Assembly: GCF_032452875.1 (NCBI RefSeq)
Contig: NC_083880.1
Location: forward strand, 56,494,829-56,558,828
Source of the DNA: Bos javanicus
Taxonomy: Eukaryota; Chordata; Mammalia; Artiodactyla; Bovidae
Reading direction: 5' to 3'
DNA: 64,000 bases
This document shows, piece by piece, positions 9,771 through 21,640 of this stretch. Each line of letters opens with the position of its first letter. Position 1 is the first letter of the stretch. The notes under the pieces are model-generated. The model was not told the origin of the DNA, ran no database searches, and saw only the letters and a list, made by a program, of their open reading frames with translations. A program made the position numbers and the translations under genes.

Positions 9771-12480
9771 GCACTCGTGCAGACATACACCTACACGTAG
9801 AAACAGACATGTACAGGGAGCGCCTGGCCACTTTTCTGAGACCCTGTCCTGGAAAGCATGTTAGTAAGTAGACCCCTGAAACTGGGAAATAGCTCCATCC
9901 TGAGTATCAGATATAAGGAGAAACCTGGTTGCCCCAGATGAGCTCCAGCTACGCTCTCTGGGGGGACCTTTCATATGGCCTATCTCTTGGAGCCCCCTCC
10001 TGGCCTAGCTGGTGCTCAGCTGACCTCGTGCCCCACCCGCAGCATCAGAGTGACAAAGGAAGCTGTCAGCATCTGCGTGTCCTTATGGAGGACCAGGGAC
10101 AGAGCCCCGGCTCCTTCACTCATTCAGTAATGTTCCATAAAGTGATGCACATGAGTAAATCTCAACAGCTACAAGCAGAACCCCCGACCAATTCAGCCTT
10201 CCTCAGGGTCCTGCTCTGGGCAGTCGATAGGCAACTCTGTGTGCTCCAAAGAGCTTTTGCGAGCTGGTCATCAGCCCATTAGTTCCATGAGTGCCAACCC
10301 TCTTTCAGAAGGCAAACCACCTCCCTCAGTAAGTCGAGCTCCTTTTTCCAGCAGCAGCTCCAGCAGAGCCTCTCTGCAGGCAGGCGGGCTACAACCATGA
10401 ATTATCCATACGCCTTGGAGCCTGTTTGACAGGGAACGTGGGAACCGCTGCACACAGGTTCAGGCAGTGTGGGACTCGGGTGCTAATTACTCCTCACTGT
10501 CACTTAGCAGTACCATCACATCTGCTAGGGAAACGGGGCCTTTGCCTGTCTTGTGGAAGAGAGGAGTGTAGGAAACACCAAGATCCCACAAAGCATGCAA
10601 AGTAGCAAGCTGAGCAAATGGATGTGTTTAATCTCAGGGAGGAAATGCTTTTCCAAAAAGTTGCCTAGAAGGACAGTGGACTGAAGTTGAAAGTTGGGGG
10701 GGGTGGAGGCGGGTGCAGGGGGTGGCTTTGGAGTAAGCCCGACCTGCTTTTAGTGCCTTTGGGCAAGTGACTTCGGCCATCTAGCTTCATGCATTCATCC
10801 ATGAGAGACTGAGATCAATAGGGCAGATACACAAGCTTGCTCATCATCTGGAAGTTTTCCCAGAGGATGTAGATTTCAGAGGGCTCAGTCTTCTGAGGGC
10901 TTCTCAGCCTGCATGCTGGGTGCAGAGGGCACTGTGAGTGCCCTGCCAAGATGCCCTACAGTCTCTCAAGGACCCTGCTCCCTGCCAGCTTTCGGTTAGC
11001 TCCTGAGCCCCTTTGGCAGGACTTACTAAGAGCACAGATACCAGTAGGTCATGGCCATCAGGGGAGCCCTTAGCCAATGACTGCCATGAGATGTGCAAGT
11101 CCCAATCTGAGAAACCCCCCTAGCTCCCCGGAGGTTCACCTCCACGAACCCTTGCCTGGCCTCTCCGCCTTTCCCATCCTGCTCTTCCCTCCCCCTGGAG
11201 GCTCCTGGGAGGGCTCCTAGGCACTCCCCTGCTCCCGCATGGGCTCTCACTGACCTTCATAAGCTTGTGTTGCAGGCTTGCCTCTTCCCAGATTCCTTCC
11301 CACTTCAGGGGGCAGCAAGGATCAGCCCCATCACAGAACCACAAAGATAGCACCTCTGGTTTGGCTTCCAGGCCTTCCAGAGCACCCTCTGAATCCGCAC
11401 TTTGTCCAACTACAAAGGCTGAGGTTAGCTGTAGCCTCTTCCAGGGATGACCTGACCTTTATTACTATTCTGAATCTTTGCTCACCTTCCCTGCTGCTCT
11501 TAATCCAGCAGGGGAAGAGACCAATTCCAGGCTTTTCTTTCAAAACTGGTAGTAGAATTTTACTTCTTATGAGACAGGGAGGAGAAGGGAGAATTTTTTT
11601 TGTTTGTTTCTTTTCAAATTGTGGCCCAAGATTTCAACAGGAGGGTTCCAGGAATAATGTTTCAGAAATGACATTTGGGTTATAAGAAATTGTTTTGGGG
11701 TTTTATTGAAATATGGATGTGAAAGCAGAAAGACAGGTTCAAATTTTTCTAGTCTTTTTTTTTTTCCATATGAGGAATTTATAAAATAGTCTCTTCTTAC
11801 AACAGCTCTCAAAGAAGGGAACCTGTTCCCATCAGCCCCAAAGTTGACATTTCTAGAGAGTGAAATGGTAAAGGTGTGTCTTCCTGAAAGGGGGCTGGTT
11901 TGCTTTCCCCTAGATAAGAATAGCCCACCACAAGCTTCTATGCTCTGCAGTCATCTGTCATCCCTAGCTGGGTCCATGTGGACAAGGAAAACCAGGTCTT
12001 ACAGGGTATGAGCCCTGGGTTACCCTGGAACCAGGACCATTTTTACAGGGTTTTTGGTCAGTGGTATTACTTCTTAATAAGCTTGGGAATGGGCCCTGGC
12101 CTGCTCTGACAGAGGCTTAAAATCTAAAGATAAAGGAATACAGGCAAACACATTCCTGGAAGCAGCACTGGATAAACTCAGTCCTTGGGAAAGCTCGTGT
12201 GCATGGCTCAGAGCAAACTCTCCCCAGAGAATTCATTTAAAAACAAAATAATGCTCCCCTCTCCCTGAAACCTCTGCCTTCCATTCCAGGAGTATTGAAG
12301 ATAAAGCTATTTTCACAAGAGCACTGGAACAAAACGGAAAACAAATATAACATAACTAGTGACATTTTCCCAGGAGATGTCTAGTTTGAACGTATTTCCA
12401 TTTTAATGTCATTTTAAAGATCCTTATCAAAATTAGTTGCACATACCCTATTTTTAAATACATGTGCATTATTTAAAGTT
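9771..12480. other. Unique region, no gene supported
   Basis: No confident repeat or exon was found. A weak MIR-like patch lies near 10745-10830, and a G-rich run at 10696-10722 fits a four-tract G-quadruplex pattern. Frames such as 11278-11685 (135 codons) lack domain features. Confidence 0.4.
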
Positions 12481-12900
12481 TTCTTAAGAAGGAGGAAAAC
12501 CTGCTCTGGTTTGGCTGCCTGTGGCTTTTCTCATCTGCCATTTGATCATATCTCATCTTCCCCTATTCACATCTCCGCTCTGTGCTTGTGGAGCATCATC
12601 TTGAAAATTTCACACAGGAACACTTTCAACAGGGCTTAAACAAGTTGCTGACTTTGATTCATTCCTTGTTTCCTTTAAAAGCATAATGTTGCTTTGCAAT
12701 TCACCTCCCGCCTATCAAAGATGATGTTTACCTGAGGCCTTTGAATGCATTTTGCTGGGATCAAAAGTAATTACTTTGCAAAGTTCATTTCCAACTCCAG
12801 TGTCTTCTTTGCTACTGGATAAATATTTCATAAGCCTGAAACTCAGAGGCTGTTTGTTTCTCGTAGTTTTGCAAGCTTTTTTTTTTTTTAATTAGCCCAT
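12481..12900. promoter_or_regulatory. Candidate non-coding regulatory element
   Basis: This repeat-free AT-rich block has four TCF/LEF-like words in about 115 bases: ctttgat at 12652, atcaaag at 12714, ctttgaa at 12739 and atcaaaa at 12760. This is motif reading only. Enhancer function and conservation are inferred and untested. Confidence 0.25.
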
Positions 12901-15388
12901 ATGCCTGTATTCTTTTTCTCCTTCCCTAGGTTTCTTCATATCGTCTTATAGATTAAGATACTTTTAAAACAAATCTAAGGAATTTCCCCTCAAAATACTA
13001 AACAAGCCATCACACAGGGTACAAACGGGGAGCTGGGTATTTGCATGAGATAACACATGCCGATAATTTATTCAGCATTCATTCAAGCCCACACATCCAG
13101 GCCCTGCCTCAGAAAAGGCAGTGGAAATGAATGTTTGCTCACGTTATTTCTGGGGACACTGGTTATTAGTTAACTCGGAGACTTCTGAGATCTAAGACCA
13201 AGTTTTGGAGTGCATCACTAGATCTCAAACTCCCATAGATGGTAGCATATGCCACTAGCTGCCTGCCTGATGACAGGAATACTTGCAGCGGCAGCTGACG
13301 CTTCTGCAAAATCCTGACTTCAGATAAACAAGCTGGAGCAGCTGACTCGGAACTGACAATAACTTCTCACCCAGCTGGCAGAGGAGGGAGGCTTCAGTGA
13401 GAAAGCTGGAGGGAGGAGGAGATGTGGGGCATGCAGGGCAGGCAGGAGGCTCAGGTCCCATGAGGCCTGAAATTTTGGATCCGGCATCTGGATCTACTTT
13501 GGGGCATCACTGCTCCCTGTGCTCAAGTTTAGAGCATCTCAGGGAAGGTGCTCTGCCTGCCTGCAGGTAATGGGCTGGTGACCCAGACAAAGGTCAGGGA
13601 CTTGGATCAGGAGAGAAAAACACCAACAAGTGCCCAGTAACTCACAGCTTAACACTGCGTTCTCATGGGGCTTCCCTGGTATTTCTCTTGCCACTGAGCC
13701 CAAGTCTCCAGCATTCCTGTCCACTTGTAGCAGCCACCCAGCAGCCTTCCAAGAAAGTCCTTTGTTGCTTAAAATAGCAGAGCTGGCTTCTCTTGCTTGC
13801 TACCAAAGAACTAAATGATCCGGGTCTTATAGCACTCAACAGGAACCAAGACCTCCCTCTACCTACCAGCCATTACCCCGCTTCCTGTGTGTATTGAGGC
13901 AGGTCCATTGTCTAGATCCTCCCCAGCAGTAGCAGTAGCCCACGTGAGCTCTAGGTAGAGTTATCCTCACACCCTTACCCAGGAAGGCCCAAGTTACTCT
14001 CCCGACTGAAGGTGAGGAAACCGAGACAGCAGGGCTCAGGTAACGGGACCAGTGAAGGGACACTTAGGTTTTGACCAAGGTCTGTTTGACAACAAGATCC
14101 ACCTGCTCCCTGCTGCCCAAGCCTTTTCAATGTTCAATAGTAAACAAGCTGATTTTTTCTTTTTAAGTAGTTCCCTTCAATCTTTTCATTAGAAGGCCCC
14201 CCGCTTTGAATTAATAGCAGAGTCATTTTGTCTTTTTCTCTACAAAAGTCGTATTTGGAATAAATTACCAAACAGCAGAGTACTGGAGGGCAGGGGCGGG
14301 TACCAGCTGCTGCCTCCCCACCGCCACCAGAATCCAGCAGTCAGATACGCAGAGCAGAAACCAGCACTCTGGGCAATTTGGCTTTTTCATTAATTCAAAT
14401 AGGACCACACTCTCTGACCTCAATCTATTTCTAATCATAGGGTCTTAGGAAGCTTAGAGACACAGCAAGCTTCACGAAGCCTCTTGGTGTTTCTCTCCTG
14501 TGTCAGCTCAAATGCTCAATTTCAAGCTCCTGTCTGCCCTGTGTTCCTTCACTGAGAGCTGTTCATCTTCTTCATGTTTAGGAAACTGCACACTCAGTAT
14601 AAATGTGCCATCCTCTGGTGTCTCTTAAATTCCGTCTGGAAGAATGCCATGGGGAAAAGGCTTTAGCATATCTCCTTAGGCACTTGGGAGCTCAGAATTC
14701 ACATGGAGATTAATGTGCCTACTGCAAGCCACCACGAAGAGAGCTATAAATAGAGGGGCCTCTGTCCACGCGATTGAGGATTTTCGAGTCTAACCACGAT
14801 ACTTTATAACCCAGATCCCCACACAAGGGCAGGCATGAAAATGACCGTGCTCTGAGAGCCAATATTTTATGCATGAACTGGCTTCATTTCTGGAACCTGT
14901 AAGCTTTTAAAACATGAGAGTCCTAGAATATCCCACACTTCATCTGAGTTACACCTGGAGGTTCATTGGAGCACCCGTTGGCATAGTTCTGGGTCATAAA
15001 TCCCAAGGGCTTCCGGAAGGCCACTTCCAGAGCTCTGGGAGGCTTTTTCCTTGGCGGTTCACTTTCTATTTTTGAGGATGAAGTCGCTGCTTCCAAGTTG
15101 CATCTCTCTCGATAGGAAACCGAAGCAGCTCACTGGGGCTCTTCTTTGCAAGCCCCAGCTGCACATCTGTCCTTGTGTTTCTCCCCAAAACATGGAGCAC
15201 CTTCTCTAGGCTGCTGTCCACTGTGTTCCCGAAGCAGGCAGGGGCTGACACTGGCCAGCCAGCCCCCATCTTACCCAGGATTTCATCCAGAGCAGTCCCG
15301 TCACCTCCCGAAACTGAACAAACATGATTCAAAGGCAAAAGACAAGGACGAAAGTCAAGGCTGTGTGTCACAAGAGGGTTCCGCTGGA
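12901..15388. other. Unique region, no gene supported
   Basis: No confident repeat was found. A reverse-strand frame at 15066-15371 (101 codons) has balanced amino acid use but no domain that I recognise. A 13070-13130 patch may be a decayed L2 end. Confidence 0.4.
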
Positions 15389-15581
15389 TCAGGGTTTCCC
15401 AGCTGTGTGACCATCAACACTGGGGACCAGGTCATTCTCTGTCGGGGGACTGTCCCGTGTACTGTGGGACATGTAGCAGCGCCCATGGCCTCCACCCACC
15501 AGATGCCTGTACTACCCCACTCCAGGTGTGACAGCCAGACAGATGTCCTGGGAGAAAATCATTCCGAGTTGAGAATCTCTG
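15389..15581 (-). mobile_element. MER5A-type hAT DNA transposon
   Basis: The copy runs from 'cagggtttcccagctgtgtg' to the terminal 'gttgagaatctctg', with 'gtgggacatgtagcagcgcc' and 'gtgtgacagccagacagatg' between. This is the reverse complement of the MER5A order. It is a non-autonomous relic with no coding capacity. Confidence 0.8.
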
Positions 15582-15769
15582 AGTGCTATGTTTATTTAGC
15601 TCCCATATGACTGTGATGAAAGTAATCTTTCCAAAGATGAATTCCGAAGCCTAATATTCTGATGACCAGAAACAGTCCCGCCTGCAAGCCCAACTTCCTC
15701 TGTGATTTCTTCAGCTCTCACATCTACTGCCCAAACCTATAGGTTACAGGTAGAAGCATCTGAACCCAT

Positions 15770-16315
15770 TCTCCCCAGAACCCCACTTCCGAGTCTCTAT
15801 CCAAACAATTGAAATCGGGATCCGAAGAGACACCTGCACCCCAGGTTCATTGCAGCACAGTTCACGGCGGCCAAGCCAAGGAAATAACTAAGAGTCTATG
15901 AACGGACCGGAACAGAGAAAATGGAGCATATCCACACGATGAAATATTTTCCAGCCTTGAAAAGAAGATCCTGCCATATGAACCACAGGGATGAGCAGGG
16001 AGGACATTATGCTCAGTGATATAGCCAAACGCTGCATGATCCTCTTACCCGAGGAATCTAAAACAAACTCATAAAAGTAGAGAGAAGATTGGTGGTTGCC
16101 GGGGCCTAGGACGAGGGAGAAATAGGGAACTGATGATAAAGAGGCTTGGGCTCAGTTAGTCCCAGATGAGTAAGTCCCAGAGATCTGCTAAACAGCAGTG
16201 TGCCTATAGTTAGCACCACTGGAAAGATTAGTAGGGTAGATCTCATGTCAAATATTCTTACCACAGTGATAAGGAGAGGAAGAAAGAACTGAACCATTCT
16301 GAATTCTAGAAGGGG
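15770..16315 (+). mobile_element. L1 LINE 3' end, sense
   Basis: L1 3' landmarks occur in order: 'tccaaacaattgaaatcggg', 'ttcattgcagcacagttcac', 'atccacacgatgaaatattt', 'gaccacagg' type text, 'ctcataaaagtagagagaag' and 'attggtggttgccggggcct'. The 3' part 'actggaaagattagtagggt' and 'aaatattcttaccacagtga' fits an old L1M 3' end. Confidence 0.8.
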
Positions 16316-17311
16316 AACTTGATGGTGAAAATGGAGCCCTCAGGAATCATCAACATCACAACCGCTGGTCCCTCCATCTCCTTGCCTGACCATTTCTAAG
16401 AGCACAGTCAGCTGTCCAGCCTGAAATAAAAGGTTTATGTTGGGTTGTCACATGGATTCTTATGGCAATAACATTTGGAGCCTTTTACTGGGACATAAAC
16501 TGTAAGCTAAAATGTCACCAGATTTTATTAGACAATCTAAACTTAATTGCAAATAAGTTGCTGTACTCATAAAAGATGATGTAAGACTGCCGTCCAAGCA
16601 GGTGTACAGGGACCAGCCAGGAGCAGGCGACAACTAGGTGCTGACTTGTCCTCCGCTCTAAAAGGTACTGCTTGGTTTCTGAAGTGCAAAGAGGAAAGAG
16701 TGATGTTGGCAGGAAGCGACGTTATTACTTAATAATAATAACACAGGGAAGCAGAGGTTAAAAGAGGTCAGTGCAAACCATGTTTCAAGACCATTTTCTC
16801 TGGAATAAAATTTTCATAAAGAGCTCTAAGTCTTTTTTATGGCCAGTGAGAACGTCATTGGGAAATTAATGGTGGATCTGAATGATGAATCTGCTTTCAC
16901 ATGGAAGGGTTGGTTTTATGAAAATATGCTTTTATGCTTCTAAGGCTGTAAATGAGAACAAGACAAGGATATATCCAGGAAGATCATTATTCCAAGCCAG
17001 GCTACCTGTCCCACTGCCTGAAGTTTCATCAGATTTATTGGAAATAAAAATATAGATCAACAGACACCTATTTTTCCAGAAAAGTTTGGTAGTTCTCTAT
17101 TTTTTAAGATAAAATACACTTACTATTGTGAAGACTCCATGGTTTGGGTCATAATCTTACTTTTTCACCTTCTAATCTCAGAAGGATTCACCTAACAACA
17201 CAACTGCAAGAAAGAAATGTTATGCATATCAAAATATTCATCAGTATATGAATAAAGCCATTTTTCTTAATTGTTCATTGATCTTCTACTGATCAGTTTT
17301 CAGAATGTGGT
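16316..17311. other. AT-rich unique region
   Basis: No gene or confident repeat. Runs such as 16440-16580 and 17030-17280 look non-repetitive and may include conserved non-coding sequence, which I cannot test here. Confidence 0.4.
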
Positions 17312-17758
17312 TGTAGAGGTATCCTATGTCTGCTATAAGCAATGATTATAAACTGGGGGCACTTCAACCAACAAAAATGTATCCTCTCATGGTTCTAAAA
17401 GCTGGAGGTCTGAAATCAAAATGCAGGCAACACCACCACACTTCGTCCAGAGCATCTGGGAAGGACCCTCCCATACCTCTTCTGGCTTCTGACGGTTGCT
17501 CACAATCCTCGACGTTGCTTGGCATGTGGCTATATCACTCCAGTCTCTGCCTTGTCATCACGGGCCTTCTTTCCTGAACATCCGTCTCTGTGTCCAGATT
17601 TTCTTCTAGTAAATACAAGCATCATTAAATTAGAACTCACCATAGCTGCAGTACAAGCTTGTCTTAACTAATCATATGTGCAAAGACCCTCTTTCCACAC
17701 AAGTCACATTCTGAGGTTCCCATGGACATGACTTTCTAGGGACACTGTTCAACCCAGC
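17312..17758 (-). mobile_element. Solo LTR, MLT1 type (ERVL-MaLR)
   Basis: Read on the minus strand, the element starts TG at 17758 and ends CA at 17312. It holds the family block around 'gagggtctttgcacatatga' and the 'cagagactggagtgatatag' block. No internal proviral genes flank it, so it is a solo LTR of an ancient endogenous retrovirus-like element. The exact subfamily is uncertain. Confidence 0.75.
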
Positions 17759-19089
17759 AGAATGTACACAGGATCCCCAGACCCATGGTCACAAAACACG
17801 GCTTCCCTGGAATGCAGTGAGGTTACAACGTCTTCCTGCCAAAATGGGGACCACCTGCCCTGGCCCAGCACCTCTCCTCTTAGTTAACATTACCTGATTT
17901 ACCTTTTATTTTTTTATTCAACTGACTCACTTTCTTACTGAATGTGTTTTTATAGGAAACTTGGTATCACTGTCATGGTAAAAACAAACCTCCCTTGCCT
18001 GCAATATAAGATGATCTTAGAAATCAGTTCTAAGAAGGCTGTGGTAGTGTGGTAAGTGTCCAGCAGATGCTGCCATCTGCCACGGCTCCTGTCTGGGGAG
18101 GAAAGGCAGACTGGCAGGTGGGAGATGGGCTGGCACCTCCAGGAGGCTTCCGGCTCCTGTGTTCAGGGCAGGCGGAGCTGCAAAGGCCAGGGCTGGTGTG
18201 CATGTAGCTGGTGCCTTGGTGCCATGTCCCTGGATCACCTGAAAGCATCTCCCAAGCATGTCTGTACTTGAGACCTGCTATCAAAATGACCACAACCGCA
18301 CCGTGAAGGTAGATAGACCTGTGTCCACTCTAGCACCCTTGAGCTTTGGGTTGCTCCCCAGTCAGTGGGATTTGCTGTTACAGACCCAACAGCCAAACCT
18401 CCAGAAGGAGTGTCCACCCTCTGTCTCCATTCACCCTTTCACCACATCCCCTCAGTTCACTGCAGTTTAGCCTGGACCCACCAGTCACCCATGGCAGCCT
18501 CTTGCTCGGGCCAGTGTGCTTCTCCTGACCTAACCCTTCTTGGGTACTGAGGAGGAGGAGCAGGTGACTGGCTTGATGGAGCCATGGCTGATCTCTCCTC
18601 ACAACTGGGAGGGAGCACAGCTCCTGGCTCTGCCATGCCTCTGGGAGCTAATGCTGGTCTTGTCTGGGGGTCCGCGCCTGGTGCTGGTCTGCCCTACATC
18701 TTCCCCCATCGCTGCACACATTCTCAGGGTGATCGCACCACCCCAGGGCTGCCCTCCCATCAGCAGGCACGCACCTACAGGTCCAAGCCTCCGGCCCTGG
18801 CTCCCATGGCTCCAGCATTGTCCAGCTAATCGCCTCTGCAGCCCTGCTCACCTAAGGGCTCCCCTTCTGGACTCAGCTCCCACTGTACTACTCTGGGGAG
18901 CCTAGCACATCCCCACTCTCCCCACCCCTGTGCTGCTTCACACCAGCACTTCAGTTCCTGTGAGAAAACTCAGCCTGCTTCTTTGTCATCTTCTGTTGAC
19001 TTTGTCTCAGATCCTTGTAGCTGGGAACCCTTCTGGGCGTAGCTGGAACTCTTGTCCCAGCACAGTGCAGGCTGCAAGTGGCTACTGCG
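17759..19089. other. Unique region
   Basis: No repeat or gene was recognised. Several overlapping GC-richer frames at 18017-18905 (up to 121 codons) occur on both strands without domain signals. Confidence 0.4.
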
Positions 19090-19520
19090 TATTATTCATT
19101 CATTCATTTATTTAAAATAGTGTCTACCGTGTGCCAGGCCCTGAATTAGGTACTACAGATTCATAGTGAACCAAAAAAAAAGTGACTGTTTCCTCCCTAG
19201 CCTCCACTGCCATTTACATTCACGGGAGGGAAGATAGACCATAAACGGATAAATATAAAATATGTCAGGTGGTGACAAGCGCTATGAAACAAGCACAAGG
19301 CAGGATGAGGGACAACAAGAGCTCGAGTCACATTCAGACGCAGTGAGGAGAGGTTAACTGGTAGCCTGGGCATCAGTCGGGGAGGAGCAGCCACATGGTT
19401 ATGAGGGGAGGACACTCGGTGGGGGAGAGGCAGGTGCCACGGTACAGATGGGCTGTAGCCCAGGAGCAGTAAAGGGATGGTCAGTGAGGTCCACGGGGAA
19501 GGTGAACCAATTCCCATTAT
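19090..19520 (-). mobile_element. L2 LINE 3' region, antisense
   Basis: It opens with the attcattcattcattt-type terminus, then 'gtctaccgtgtgccaggccc', followed by 'aaatatgtcaggtggtgaca' and 'agcgctatgaaacaagcaca'. This is the usual order for an inverted L2 3' region. Confidence 0.8.
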
Positions 19521-20889
19521 GCCTGTCTTTGTTCAAGGTCACCATCAAGGGATCCTTAAGTCCCAGTCTCCCTCCCTGAGCTCCTGAATGAGGAGCCAGA
19601 AGTCATCCACCTGTTGGCAAGGGAGGCTGGCAGCTCAGCTGAGTGAGGCTCCAGGGTGAGGGTGGGGAGGCAGGTGCCTTCAAGGCCACACCTCCAGACG
19701 GCACACACCTGTGGCCCTCCTGGACTTCCTGGGTGCCAAGTCAGCCAAGAACTCACCCACACACACTCACTGGACCTCACATCAAATTAGCACAAAGAAT
19801 TAGAGCCTGGATATGTCTGTTAGCTGTGGTGTTCGCTTCACATTTGCAAGAAAGAAAGTTCAAGAAATAGAACAAAAGTTCAAAAGCCCATGTCCTCCTG
19901 GTGGTGAGCATCTCCTGGCTTCCTAGCCTCGGGGTGTAATAAATTGCCTATTTTAAAAGGTTTGTTTTCAGGCAGGTGAGGGATTGTGTCCTGTGGTTGT
20001 CAGCAGCGTAAATTAGTGGGTTCTTTCAAGGGGGGTTATTTACTTAGCAAGTAAATTGGGATAGATCATCACTAAATTTCACCATTTGGCACATATGATA
20101 TTTATACACTAATAGCTTCATTAAGGAGGTTTCTGGGAGTATATTACCGAATGAGCCTATAGATCATTGGGCAATAAATTTAGAGAACTCTCCTTAGCAT
20201 TTATCTAATTTGGCCATGGTTTTAATTAAGTGTTTCAGCTAACGATTCCCATTTATGTTTAATAAAATTTATTGTAGAAAAACAAGTTATCAAACCCCAA
20301 TTTATTCAAGTTCCTTCAACTGATGTGGCTGCCCAAGTGCAGTGCCTGTTATGAGATAAAAATTTGCATTCAGAGTCTCCATAACTCTGAAGGAGGTGGT
20401 GGTCGGAGGCATCTGATGAGGAGTCAGAGGCTGGACGTCACCCTCACAGTCACTCACTTGGACGGGGAGGAGGATACAGTCAAGATACCCTGGTAGTTAT
20501 CAGATGACATCGTCTTAGCAGCTGCAGATCAAGGCTGCTTTTGGAAATGACTGAAATGCAGACTGGTGGTGCTTGTTCCTGGCCTCCCATCTTGCTTCAG
20601 GTTATCTGACAATGTCTTCTCCCTTTGAAACCAAACATCCTCTCCAGACCGCACCCACCCTACAGTCCACAGCCCATCAGAGGCAATCTCACATTGTTCT
20701 TTAAATGTGAGGACCCTGTGGGTGGGTGGGGCTCTGCCCACACTCCGCCCTTGTGACCCCGACTCTCCATCCTCACGCTGACAGCCACAGTCAAGCCCCT
20801 AGCACCACACCCCTGCCCCCACCATCCCTGGGATTGCTGGAGACCTTTGGTGTCCGTGCTGAACAAGCACACTGTCCCCAGAGGCCTAC
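19521..20889. other. Unique region with an AT-rich candidate conserved block
   Basis: No gene was seen. The part at about 19930-20330 is repeat-free and AT-rich, with homeodomain-like TAAT words. It may be a conserved non-coding element. A weak MIR-like patch follows at 20320-20440. Confidence 0.35.
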
Positions 20890-21170
20890 ACAAGGGTGTT
20901 CACTGCAGCACTTTCTTGTGAAATAGTGAAAAACATAAATCACCCAGAAGGCCCACAGAGGCTTTGTAAAATGTGGAATATTCCTATAGCACAAGCTGTC
21001 CAGCAGCTAAAAGAATAGATGGATCTGTGTATGAGAACGTGAAAAACTCATCAGGCTAAGTTGAGTTTTTAAAAAAGTGAAAAGAGACATGGTGCTTTTT
21101 ATGTCAAAACAGAGTAAAACAAAGCTAGACATTTTCTGTGGTGATATGTAGCTATCTAAATGCTTAGCTA
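20890..21170 (+). mobile_element. L1 LINE 3' end, first part (split by Bov-tA)
   Basis: The 'gtgttcactgcagcactttc' segment, 'gtgaaatagtgaaaaacata' and the 'gaatagatggatctgtgtat' block fit an old sense L1 3' region. The element resumes after the SINE at about 21400. Confidence 0.7.
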
Positions 21171-21395
21171 GGGCTTTCCTGGTGGCTCAGATGGTAAAGA
21201 ATCTGCCTGCAATGCAGGAGACCTGGGTTCAATTCCTGGGTCAGAAAGATCCCCTGGAGAAGGGAATGGCAACCTACTCTGGTATTCTTGCCTAGAGAAT
21301 TTCATGGACAGAAGAGCCTGGCGGGCTACAGTCCATGGGGTCGCAAAGAGTCAGACACAACTGAGTAACTAACACACACCCAACCACACACACAC
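21171..21395 (+). mobile_element. Bov-tA SINE nested in L1
   Basis: This is a full-length Bov-tA. The head starts 'gggctttcctggtggctcag', an RNA polymerase III B-box-like 'gggttcaattcctgg' lies at about 21225, and the BovA body ends 'cagacacaactgagtaacta' with an AC-rich tail. The words 'cttag' on both sides may be remnant target-site duplications. Confidence 0.93.
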
Positions 21396-21640
21396 ACACT
21401 TAGAACATTCTAGAAGAAGATACAGAGCTGGTAACAGTGGTTGCAAAGAGTTGGACACGACTGAGCGACTGAACCGAACCGAACAGTGGTTACCTCTGAG
21501 AAGGGGTGAGGACAGAGAATGAGTGATGGGTAGAGGGAAATGGCAGAGTTGGGCAGAAAGGACTTTAACCTCACCTGGAATGCTCCACTTTCTTTTTATG
21601 AGAGAATATATTCACTTGTTGGTAGCTAAAGTAAATATTA
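21396..21640 (+). mobile_element. L1 LINE 3' end, second part
   Basis: Continuation of the split L1: 'acagtggttacctctgagaa' followed by a 'gggtagagggaaatggcag' segment and 'ggactttaacctcacctgga' fits the late L1 3' UTR. A 39-bp retroposed scrap interrupts it. Confidence 0.65.
21443..21481 (+). mobile_element. Micro BovB/BovA 3' tail insertion
   Basis: Only the last 39 bases of a BovB/BovA 3' end are present ('gttggacacgactgagcgac', then gaaccgaaccg). They are flanked by a perfect 10-bp duplication, aacagtggtt, at 21433-21442 and 21482-21491. Confidence 0.85.

Noticed and set aside
9160..9871. Two overlapping 135-140 codon ORFs rich in His, Thr and Met
   Set aside because: They run through the CA/TG low-complexity tract, which lacks stop codons by composition.
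18540..18905. 121-codon plus ORF in a GC-richer patch
   Set aside because: No domain or splice support, and competing frames on both strands.
21171..21250. tRNA gene in the Bov-tA head
   Set aside because: The A- and B-box-like text belongs to the SINE. The cloverleaf is degenerate, as in all Bov-tA copies here.
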